Positions 56,467 through 64,000 of a DNA stretch of 64,000 bases are shown here, in pieces; position 1 is the stretch's first letter, and each line of letters opens with the position of its first letter. This DNA comes from JACKBK01 sp963707275 (lineage in GTDB: Bacteria; Chloroflexota; Anaerolineae; JAAEKA01), in the NCBI GenBank assembly GCA_963707275.1, contig CAVPPH010000001.1, positions 1,054,001 through 1,118,000 on the forward strand, in the 5' to 3' direction. The notes under the pieces are model-generated. The model was not told where the DNA came from. It ran no database searches and was given only the letters and a program-made list of their open reading frames with translations. The position numbers were made by a program, and so were the translations under genes.

Positions 56467-58220
56467 ATGTCACACACAAATCCCTTCCGTAGGTCCGCGC
56501 GCCGCTATCTTGCGCTGGTTGCCATTCTGTTGTTCGCGTTCGCGCTGCAACGCGTGTGCCGCGCCGCCGCCAGCGGGCAGCCCGGCCGTTGAGCCAGCCG
56601 CCGTTGGCGCCACCGCTGCGCCTGCCACAGAGCCGGCCGCAACCAGCACCTTGCGGGTCGCCATGGAAGCTCCCGTGCAACTCGATCCCGCCTTCGCATC
56701 GTCTGATAGCGAGATCGCGATTCTCAACGCCGTCTACGACTACCTGGTGGACGTGGACGAGAACAACCGCTTGCAGCCGCGGCTGGCCAGCTCGGTGGTC
56801 GCCAGCGACGACGGTCTGTCATACACCGTCGAACTGCAACCCGACGCGACCTTCCACGACGGCTCGCCCGTTACGGCTGCCGACGTGATCTACACCTTCA
56901 ACCGGCTGCGTGACCCGGAGGCCGGCCTGCCGACCGCCGACCTCTACAGCAACATCGTCGATATCGCCGCACCGGCGGGCGACGATCCTGCCACCGCCAA
57001 GATTGTGGTGTTCACGTTGCAGGCGCCCGATCCCTTCTTCCAGTACAATCTCAGCGACAACCACGCGCTGATCGTTAAGGCAGGCACCGAGGACCCGACC
57101 GCGGACTTCAACGGCAGCGGCCCCTTCAAGGTGGTTACCTACAGCCCCGAAGAACCGCATGGAACTGGCCGCCAACGACAGGCTACTTCATCGACGGCAA
57201 GCCGGGCGTCGACAATCTGGAGTTCATCTTCTTCGCCGACCAGACGGCCACAGTTGACGCGCTGAAAGGCGGCCAGGTCGACCTGACCATGCGCATGCCG
57301 ACGCCGCTCTACCTGTCGCTGCAGGGTGAGCCGGGCATTGATACCTTCGATCGTTCCCACCAACGGCTTCGATCTGGTGCGGCTGCGCGCTGACCGCGAG
57401 CCGGGCAACGACCCGCGGGTCATCGAGGCGTTCAAGCTGGCCACCGATCGTCAGGCGATCTTCGACACGGTGACGCTGGGGCTGGGCGTCGGTGGGCAAC
57501 GACAGTCCCATCGGCCCGCTCTACGCCGACTACTACAGCACGGATGCGATGCCGCGCCGGCGCGCGATGTGGAAGGCTGCCAGGGCGCTGCTGAGCGACG
57601 CCGGGCTATGGCGACGGGCTGGCGCTGGATCTGTACGTGCCCGAATCGGGCGACCGCGTCGCGCTGGCCGAGGTGCTTCAGCAGCAGTGGCAGGAGGCCG
57701 GCATCAACGTGATATCACGTCGATCCCGGAAAGCGTCTACTACGGCAGCGACAACCCTGACCAGAACTGGCTGGGCGCGACGCTGGGCATCACCGGCTGG
57801 GGCTCGCGGCCCTATCCCCAGTTCTACCTGGACGTGATGCTGGTCTGCGACGCCAAGTGGAACGAGTCGCACTTCTGCGACCCCGAGCTCGACCAGCTGG
57901 CTGCGACCGGCCGGTACTACGCTGGACGAGCAGGAGCGCATGGAGGCCTACACGGACATCCAGCGCATCCTGGTCGAGCGTGGCCCGGTGCATCGTGCCC
58001 TACTTCTTCGCCCAACTGGGCGCGATCAGCGACCAGTTCGCAGGGCTTCAACCTGAAAGCCTTCGCCGGTCGCACCGATCTGGCGGCGATTAGTCCGGCG
58101 CGTGATCGGAGAGCGGATGACAAGGTGACAGGGAGACAGGGTGACGCCGGATGGATCGCGTGTTGCATTATCTCGCTCGGGCCGGTCTCCGACCGTGCCT
58201 GCCGGAGGTGTTACAAGTAG
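56467..58220 (+). CDS. Peptide/nickel-type ABC transporter substrate-binding lipoprotein (frameshifted)
   Basis: Family 5 extracellular solute-binding protein (DppA/OppA type). The signal and lipobox (LALVAILLFAFAL..ACAAPP) are broken by an early indel. Then TLRVAMEAPVQLDPAFASSDSEIAILNAVYDYLV, VELQPDATFHDGSPVTAADVIYTFNRLRDPEAG, NGSGPFKVVTYSPE, VIEAFKLATDRQAIFDTVTLGLG, SPIGPLYADYYS and GSRPYPQFYLDVMLVCDAKWNESHFCDPELDQL appear in order across at least eight frame changes. The true stop is uncertain, between about 58090 and 58220. First gene of an oligopeptide-type uptake cluster. Confidence 0.8.
58120..58199. repeat. GGTGACA repeat and GGCCGGTCTCCGACCGTGCC palindrome
   Basis: GATGACAAGGTGACAGGGAGACAGGGTGACG is followed by an exact second copy (58180-58199) of the 20-base palindromic repeat at 10812-10831. 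If this is a true spacer, the binding-protein gene ends before 58120. Confidence 0.65.
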
Positions 58221-58259
58221 CATGATCGCTGCGGGCGCATCCACTTTGGTTCTCACTTG

Positions 58260-59176
58260 ATGAACAGCAAGATTACAGGAGGCGGGTCAGATCCCGCCTC
58301 CCTTGTTTCGCAGAACGGCGCCGCAGCCACCCAGCTCACGCGCTGGTGGCACTGCTGCGCGATGTACGCGCGCCCGTCGTCGGCCCTGGGCACGACCCTG
58401 GTGCTGCTCTTCCTGGCTATGGCGCTTTTCGGCCCATTGATCGCGCCCTACAGCGCCACCGAGCAGATCTCCGGCGCCGCTCGCCAGGCCCCGTCGCTCG
58501 CAGCATCTCTTCGGCACCGACCATCTGGGACGGGATGTGTTCAGCCGGGTCGTGCTGGGTGCGCGCGACATCCTGGCGCTGGCCGGGCTGGGCACGCTGT
58601 TCGCGGTGCTGATCGGCACGCTGATTGGCCTGTTCAGCGCCTACGCGGCGGGATGACCGACGAGGTGACCTTTCGCCTCTTCGACAGCCTGCTGGCCTTG
58701 CCGGCGCTGCTGCTGGCGCTGCTGCTGCTGGGCATCGTCGGCCCGTCGCGTCAACAGCGTCCTGATCGTGATGGTGATCGTCTACGTCCCCATCGTGGCG
58801 CGGGTGGTGCGCAGCGTGGTGCTGTCCACCAAGCAGAAGGGCTTCGTCGAGGCCGCGCGTGTGCAGGGCGAAAGCACGTTCGGCCATCGTCCGCCGCGAG
58901 ATCTTTCCCTCGGTGCTGCCGGCTCTTGGCGGTCGAGGCCGCGCTGCGCTTCTCCTACGCCATCTTCCTCGTCGCGTCGTTGGGCTTTCTCGGCGTCGGC
59001 GTGCAGCCGCCCAGCCCGGACTGGGGACTGATGGTCAACCAGGCGCGCCCCTACGTGTCGCTGACACCGTGGGCGCTCTGGTTTCCCGGCCAGCGGCCAT
59101 CGCCCTGCTGGTCATCGGCGTCAATCTGGCAGCCGACGGGCTGAAGCGGGTCATGCTGCCGGGCAGGGAGAGCTAG
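58260..59176 (+). CDS. Peptide ABC transporter permease, DppC-like (frameshifted)
   Basis: About 305 residues of the OppC/DppC permease type, which lines the channel with its DppB partner. Recognisable in successive frames: the N-terminal helix TTLVLLFLAMALFGPLIAPYSATEQI, FGTDHLGRDVFSRVVLGARDILALAGL, DEVTFRLFDSLLALPALLLALLLLGIVGPS, YVPIVARVVRSVVLSTKQKGFVEAARVQGES (the EAA loop that contacts the ATPases), REIFPSVLPAL and FLGVGVQPPSPDWGLM. At least six indels break the frame; most I could resolve are one surplus base. Ends at TAG 59176, immediately before the ATPase gene. Confidence 0.85.
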
Positions 59177-60288
59177 ATGTCCACGACACCTGCTCCTGCG
59201 CTGGAAGTCGAGACCTGACGGTCACTTATCGCCGCGGCCAGCAGGCGCTGGACGCCGTGCGCAACGTCAGCCTGCGCATCGCCGCGGGGCGAGGCCTATG
59301 GGCTGGTCGGCGAGAGCGGCTCGGGCAAGACGCACGCTGGCGCTGGCGGTGATGCGATACCTGCCGGAAAACGGCGCAGATCAGCGCGGGCACGATCCGG
59401 CTGGCCGGGCAGCGATCTGGCCGGTCTGGACGACCGAGCAGCATGCGGCGAGGTCTGGCAGGAGCAGATCAAGCTGGTGCCGCAGAACCCGGCTCAGCTC
59501 GCTCAATCCCTCGCTGCGCGTCGGCAGACCAGCTTGACCGAGGCGCTGCGCGATCTCGACAGCAAGGCGCGACGCCGATGCCGCGAGCGGTCGCTGGAGC
59601 ACGTTGCGCCAGGTGCGCATCGCTGACGCCCGAGCGGGTGGCCAGCCAGCTATCCGCACCAGCTGAGCGGCGGCATGCAGCAGCGGGTGCTGATCGCCAT
59701 GGCGCTGGCGCACGCGCAGCCCAGCCTGCTGATCCTGGACGAGCCGACCACCAACCTGGACGTGACCACCGAGGCCGCGATCCTCGACCTGGTGCGCGAT
59801 CTGGCCACCGACGCACCGGACGGCCATGCTCTACGTCTCGCACAACCTGGGCGTGGTGGTCGGCCGTCTGTGACCGGGTGGCGGTGCTCTACGCCGGCGA
59901 GCTGGTGGAGGACCTGTCACACCGATGCGTTGCGCAGCCAGCCGTTGCACCCCTACACCCTGGGCCTGCTGGACAGCGTGCCGCGGCTCGGGCAGCGGCA
60001 CCGGCATCGATCCGCTGGCATGCCGATACCGGGCAGGCATGCCGCGCTGGATGCAGCGGCCGGTGCGGGCTGCGTCTTTGCGCCGCGCTGCTCCGATTGC
60101 GCTGCAACACTGTGCTACGACCAGCGCCCTGAACTGGAGGCGACGCCGGACGGCGGCATGGTGCGCTGCCACCGCTGGCGCGAGATCGCAGCCGGGCGTC
60201 CGGTCAGCCCGCGCGCGGCGAGACCGGCTGCGGCCTGCTCAGAACGGTGGCCCAAGCTCTGCCGACCCGGTGATCAGCGCTGGTGACG
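59177..60288 (+). CDS. Peptide ABC transporter ATPase 1, OppD-like (frameshifted)
   Basis: The first ATP-binding domain of an oligopeptide importer. Pieces in three frames: VTYRRGQQALDAVRNVSLRI, the Walker A region YGLVGESGSGKT-TLALAVMRYLPENG, LVPQNP and SSLNPSLRVG-like, signature QLSGGMQQRVLIAMALAHAQPSLLILDEPTTNLDVTTEAAILDLV (Walker B included), SHNLGVV, and the C-terminal oligopeptide-type extension HPYTLGLLDSVPRL with cysteines in CVFAPRCSDCAATLCYDQRP (an OppD/F C-terminal motif). No clear start separates it from the next ATPase, so the two may be one fused protein. It contains many indels. ATG 59177 directly follows the permease stop. Confidence 0.82.
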
Positions 60289-61345
60289 AAGGACCTGATC
60301 AAGCATTTCCCAGTGCGTCGCTCTCTGACGCGAGGCGTTGCGTCGGCAACCGCCGCGGCAGGTCCACGCGGTGGACGGCGATCGATCGTGGCAGGTCGGC
60401 CAGCGGCGCACCCTGGGGCTGGTGGGCGAGAGCGGCAGCGGCAAGACCACCACGGCGCGCTGCATCGTCGGTCTGGTGGAGCGCAGGGCGGCGAGGGATG
60501 TCTGCTTGCACGGCGTGTCGCTCGCGCCAGCGGCTGGACCAGCGCGACGCGGCCGAGTCTGCGCCGCCTGCAGATGGTGTTCCAGAACCCGGACGAGGCG
60601 CTCAATCCGCACCGCACCGTCGGCGACGATGTTGCAGCCGCCCCTGGAGCGGCTGATGGGGCTGTCACAAGTCCGAGGCGCGACCGCGAGGCCGGACGGT
60701 TGTTGCAGTCGGTGCGGCTGGGACCGGATCCTACCTCGGTGCGCACGCCCGGCCAGCTCAGCGGCGGCGAGAAGCAGCGGGTCGCCATCGCGCGCGCCTT
60801 CGCTTCCAATCCCGACGCGTTGATCCTCGACGAGTCGGTGTCGGCGCTGGATGTGTCGGTGCAGGCGTCGATTCTGAACCTGCTGATCGAGCTGCAAGGC
60901 GAGCCAGGGCAGCGCCTATCTGTTCATCTCCCACGACCTGGCCGCGGTCTCCTACCTGGCCGACGACATCGCGGTGATGTATCTGGGGCAGGTCGTGGAG
61001 ATCGGGCCGACCGAACAGTGCTGCATGCCGCCCTTCCATCCCTACACCGAGGCGCTGCTCTCGCCGTGCCGCGCTTCGACCCGGCTGCAGCGCTCCGATG
61101 CGCATCGGCTGGCCGGCGACCTGCCCAGCGCGGTCGATCTCGCCCAGCGGTTGCCGTTTCCACACCCGCTGCCCGCGCTTGCTTGGGCGACATCTGCCGT
61201 GAGCAGGAGCCGCCGTGGCAGGAGGCCGGCCCGGCCATCGCTATCGCTGCCACATCGCACCGGAACGGCGAGCTTGCGGCGCGCTGCAAGTTGAGCACGA
61301 ATCGTGCCATGTCTGCCGAACAGAATCGACAGCGATGCGGCGTGA
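60289..61345 (+). CDS. Peptide ABC transporter ATPase 2, OppF-like (frameshifted)
   Basis: The second ATP-binding domain: LVTKDLIKHFPVRRSL is the classic OppF opening. Then come RTLGLVGESGSGKTTTARCIVGLVER (Walker A), RLQMVFQNPDEALNPHRTVGDDV, signature QLSGGEKQRVAIARAFASNPDALILDESVSALDVSVQASILNLLIELQ, FISHDLAAVSYLADDIAVMYLGQVVEIGPTEQ and HPYTEALLSAVPRFDP. The tail contains the Cys-rich RCP/CR-EQEPPWQ segment. GTG at about 60281 is the nearest start, or it is the second half of a fusion with the ATPase upstream. At least seven frame changes. Ends near 61345; the second permease follows. Confidence 0.82.
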
Positions 61346-61381
61346 CGACCTCGGTGTGCAGCAGATCAGGACGGCCAGCCG

Positions 61382-62335
61382 ATGACGTCGTTACATCGCC
61401 CGCCGGCTGTTGTTCCTGCTGCTGACGCTGCTGCTGACTTCGATGATCGTCTTTGCGTCACGCAGTTGCTGCCGGGCGACGTGGCGACGGGTGATTCTGG
61501 GCCGCGAGGCCAGCGAGCCGGCGTTGGCAGCGTTGCGGGCTGAGCTGGGTCTGGACCAGCCGCTTGCCGTGCAGTACCTGTCGCTGGCTGGGGCAACTTC
61601 CTGACCGGCGATTGGGGCACGTCGTATCAGCACCGGCGAGCCGGTGCGGACGCTGGTGCTGGAGCGGGCTGGTAACTCGCTGATGCTGGCCGGCCTGACG
61701 CTGCTGATCGCAGTGCCGCTGGCGGTGTTCCTGGGCGTGGTGGCCGGGCTGAAGGCGGACAAGCCGTTGGACCACACCATCAGCATCGGCTCGCTGGCGG
61801 TGGTGGGCCTGCCGGAGTTCGTGACCGGCCTGATCCTGATCGAGGTGTTCGCCTTCCGGCTGCATCTGTTCCCGGCCAACTCCTCGATCCGGCCCGGAAC
61901 CAGGCTTCTTCGAGGCGCTGCCGCAGCTTGATCCTGCCGGCCTTGACGGCGACCCTGGTGCTGCTGGCCTACGTGACCCGGCTGACGCGCGCCGGCGTGG
62001 TCGAGGAGATGCGATCAGGGCTACGTGCGCACGGCGACCCTCAAGGGACTGCCGCGGCGCACGGTGGTCGGCCGCCACGTGCTGCGCAACGCGCTGCTGC
62101 CGACGATCACGGTGGTGGCCATCAGCTTCGGCTGGCTGATCAGCGGCCTGATCGTCATCGAGAACGTCTTCAACTATCCCGGCCTGGGCCGCCTGATGAC
62201 CTTCGCCATCGACCGCCGCGACCTGCCGCTGATGCAGGCCATTACGCATGATCACGGTGCTGGGCGTTTGCGCTGGCCAATCTGGGCGCTGACCTGCTGT
62301 ATGCCGGACTGAACCCGCGTATTCGGTTGGAGTGA
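61382..62335 (+). CDS. Peptide ABC transporter permease, DppB-like (frameshifted)
   Basis: About 315 residues of the OppB/DppB type. M..YIARRLLFLLLTLLLTSMIVFA is the first helix, then REASEPALAALRAELGLDQPLAVQYLSW, LVLERAGNSLMLAGLTLLIAVPLAVFLGVVAGLK, HTISIGSLAVVGLPEFVTGLILIEVFAFRLHLFPA, VVEEMRSGYVRTATLKGLPRR (EAA loop), VLRNALLPTITVVAISFGWLISGLIVIENVFNYPGLGRLM, and the end ANLGADLLYAGLNPRIRLE. Breaks lie near 61392, 61460, 61595, 61630, 61905, 62015 and 62250. It is placed last in the cluster, whereas DppB usually precedes DppC. Confidence 0.85.
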
Positions 62336-62364
62336 CGATTGTACTCAACCCGACGGAGGAAAAC

Positions 62365-62713
62365 ATGGAGACTGACAACGGAACAACTAAGGCAGGCGGT
62401 CGCTACCAGTGGTGGATGGGCGTCGTTTGCTGTCCTGTTTTTCATCTCAGCGGGTGTCGCTCTGCTGATGTCAGGTGCGAACAGTCGTGGATTCAGCGCC
62501 GGTGTGGTGGACGATCCGCGGCTCGTGCTGGGTATCACGCTAATGACCGCGACGATCTCGCTGGTCGGTTTCGTCTCCACCACCTGGCTGGCCTGGCGCA
62601 AGGAGAGCCGCGAGTCGGTATCCTACAAGCTGCAACTCGAGCGGCAGCAACTGGAGATCGAGCGGCTGCGGCTGGAACTGGAGAAGGAGCGGGGGAAGGG
62701 AGACGGGGTGTAG
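62365..62713 (+). CDS. Small two-helix membrane protein with coiled-coil tail (one frameshift)
   Basis: About 116 residues. GGAGG lies 6 bases before ATG 62365 (METDNGTTKAGGRYQWW), but the membrane helices ASFAVLFFISAGVALLMSG and LGITLMTATISLVGFVSTTWLAW lie in the next frame, so one indel near 62416 is likely. A highly charged coiled coil (ESVSYKLQLERQQLEIERLRLELEKERGK) ends the protein. Topology: short inside N-terminus, two helices, cytoplasmic coiled coil. Role unknown. Confidence 0.6.
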
Positions 62714-62844
62714 GGCACCGCCGAATCGCCGCCGATCGAAATCGGGGGCTGGCATGGAGCAAGCATGCTTGAGCAAGCTCGCGCACATGGCGCTTGGCTG
62801 TCATTTCGGCGAAGGCAAGAATGACGCGTAATCCCGATTACTCA

Positions 62845-62885
62845 GGTCACCCGGTCACCCTGTTGCCTTGTCACCCCCTCATCCG
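62845..62885. repeat. GGTGACA-type repeat (reverse orientation)
   Basis: GGTCACCCGGTCACCCTGTTGCCTTGTCACCCCCTCATCCG. Third intergenic copy of the array also seen near 53915 and 58120. Confidence 0.6.
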
Positions 62886-62888
62886 CAT

Positions 62889-63350
62889 TCACGATCCCAC
62901 CAGCGCCAACAGCAGCCTGCCCTGACTGCTGCGTTCGGCCATCCATCCCTCGTCAGCGTCGAAACTCACCTGCCACCAGCGCAGCCCGTCCAGGTCTACG
63001 GGACCACCGGTAACTGTCCCAGTGGCGCCTTCGGTGACTGTGCGGAGCGTGTCGCCGGCCGGTTTGTTCTGGTAGCCGGGCGTCCGCCGCAGATTGACAC
63101 CGCCTGCGAAGGTGATGTTGATGCGGTCACCGGCGGCGAAGGATTGGCCTTCCGGGCGGCTGCTTTGGACAATTTCCGCGGCCGGTGCGACGGGTGTCCA
63201 GGCTGGTCCCGGCTTGAATTCGTTGAGATTGCCGCCGGTCAACAGAATCACCAGCGCGACGAAGCTGCACAGCGCTAGCACGGCAAAGGTGAGCAACGCC
63301 CATGGTAGCGTGCGCCCAGTTGGCTTGGCCGGTTCTGGTTGTGCGTTCAT
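62889..63350 (-). CDS. Membrane-anchored single SH3-repeat protein
   Basis: 153 residues. A short N-terminus and one helix (LPWALLTFAVLALCSFVALVILLTGG) anchor an outside domain that matches the SH3 repeats of the 1204-residue protein at 12-16 kb: FAAGDRINITFAGGVNLRRTPGYQNKPAGDTL..GP.DLDGLRWWQVSF..DEGWMAE. It may bind the same wall component or compete for it. ATG 63350 is chosen because the -10 ATTATA complement (63358-63363) lies 7 bases upstream, which would make the longer frame untranscribed and this start leaderless. Confidence 0.75.
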   Translation of the reverse strand: MNAQPEPAKPTGRTLPWALLTFAVLALCSFVALVILLTGGNLNEFKPGPAWTPVAPAAEIVQSSRPEGQSFAAGDRINITFAGGVNLRRTPGYQNKPAGDTLRTVTEGATGTVTGGPVDLDGLRWWQVSFDADEGWMAERSSQGRLLLALVGS

Positions 63351-63357
63351 GGCAGCA

Positions 63358-63363
63358 ATTATA
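63358..63363 (-). promoter_or_regulatory. -10 box of the single-SH3 gene
   Basis: TATAAT on the reverse strand, 7 bases before the ATG at 63350, implying a leaderless or nearly leaderless mRNA. No -35 was identified. Confidence 0.5.
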
Positions 63364-63394
63364 GCCCGCGCAGAGTGGCGCTGCAAGCGGCGAG

Positions 63395-63423
63395 TTGGGA
63401 CGCGCTGGTGAGCGTGTTATAAT
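63395..63423 (+). promoter_or_regulatory. Sigma70-type promoter of the metallophosphoesterase gene
   Basis: TTGGGA (63395-63400), 17 bases, TATAAT (63418-63423). It leaves a leader of about 75 bases with a GAGGTG RBS. Confidence 0.65.
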
Positions 63424-63506
63424 CCCTGCCGCCGGATCAGCAGATCGAATCCGCTGCCTGAAATCGCAAAGCCGCATCAGCGGCTCAGAAGCTTTCGAGG
63501 TGAACA

Positions 63507-64000
63507 ATGCTAATTGCCGTGATGTCCGATGTCCACGACAACGTCTGGAACCTGGCCGACGCGCTGGAAAAGATTGGCGCAGCCGGGGCGACCGCACTGA
63601 TCTTCTGTGGCGACTTCTGCGCGCCGTTCACGTTGACGGAGATCGCGCAGGGCTTCGCTGGGCCGGTACACTGCGTCTTTGGCAACAACGACGGCGACCC
63701 GCGGCTGCTCCTGCGCAACGCCCAAGCGGCGGCAACGTGACAATCTACGGTCAATACGCCGAGTTGGAACTGGGCGGGCGGCGCATCGCCGTCAACCACT
63801 ACCCGGAAATCGCGCGCAGGCTGGTGGAATCGCGCCAGTTCGATCTGGTGTGCTACGGCCACGATCATCGGGCACATGTCGAGCAGGTCGGCGCAGCTGT
63901 TCTTGCCAATCCGGGCGAAGTGATGGGGCGTTTTGGCAGGCCGACCTTTGGCCTGTACGACTGCGCAACCGGCGAGTTTAGGCTGCATGATGTGCGCCAC
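63507..64000 (+). CDS. YfcE/MJ0936-like metallophosphoesterase (frameshifted, cut by window end)
   Basis: A small calcineurin-like phosphodiesterase. Metal ligands: SDVHDN (DxH), CGDFC (GD), GNND (GNxD), the H of AVNHYPEI, and GHDHRAHVE (GHxH). The order and size match YfcE-type proteins of about 160-175 residues. The frame changes near 63725 (LLLRNAQA to GNVTIYGQYAELELGGRRIAV), again probably one base. GAGGTG lies 6 bases before ATG 63507. No stop is reached before the window ends (GLYDCATGEFRLHDVRH). Confidence 0.88.

Overview
The window is GC-rich bacterial chromosome with no rRNA, tRNA, phage, IS element or CRISPR array that I can see. The gene set suggests a member of the Chloroflexota (Caldilinea/Anaerolinea-like): tandem SH3-repeat cell-wall proteins, an AfsR-type BTAD regulator and a LuxR-type ATPase regulator, many stand-alone membrane sensor modules, leaderless gene starts, and spacers full of short palindromes. 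This placement is an inference from gene content. Several regions (0-0.6 kb, 3.8-5.6 kb, 55.6-63.8 kb) carry dense single-base frameshifts. Most of those I could resolve are one surplus base, which looks like uncorrected sequencing error rather than gene decay. I therefore give full gene extents and describe the breaks.

Layout. 0-3.2 kb: an M23 peptidase probably fused to a beta-propeller, a DUF1361-type membrane protein, and a DmpA-type (S58) autoprocessing peptidase. 3.5-5.6 kb: a glmS ribozyme in front of glmS. 5.7-12.1 kb: an orphan sugar-type ABC ATPase, a glycosyltransferase and a VanZ-like protein in one overlapping operon, then polyphosphate kinase, an alanyl-tRNA editing protein and a GNAT acetyltransferase. 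12.2-15.8 kb: a 1204-residue protein with a glycosidase-like domain, six SH3 repeats and an M23 peptidase. 16.2-23.5 kb: a BTAD/ATPase/TPR regulator, an APC permease and NAD+ synthetase.

23.6-53.9 kb is the most interesting part. It holds eight paralogous polytopic membrane proteins plus one relic. Each ends in the linker (RRR-Q-WIDRRFFRKKY, then VVQETMQPE-VSVWL) that normally leads into a GAF/kinase or phosphatase effector, but each stops there. The block ends with an RsbU-RsbW-like protein (GAF half, PP2C phosphatase, HATPase) and two STAS anti-sigma antagonists. Seven promoters in the block share one precise architecture: CGTAACG, 5 bases, CGTAACG, 4 bases, a degenerate third heptamer ending in ACG (usually GGACG or GGAACG), 9 bases, then a -10 box. 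They drive the sensor genes, the phosphatase/STAS operon and a cytochrome P450. I read this as one activator-controlled regulon and a modular partner-switching system in which many sensor heads may share one effector. Interleaved genes include a protoglobin fused to two Rieske domains, a methyltransferase, acetyltransferases, a disulfide-oxidoreductase-like flavoprotein, a LuxR-type regulator, a BBE-type flavoenzyme and secreted proteins of unknown role.

54-64 kb: an unrecognised protein overlapping a phytoene-dehydrogenase-like FAD enzyme, a damaged oligopeptide ABC transporter cluster (binding protein, permease, two ATPases, permease), a small membrane coiled-coil protein, a membrane-anchored single-SH3 protein and, running off the right edge, a YfcE-like metallophosphoesterase.
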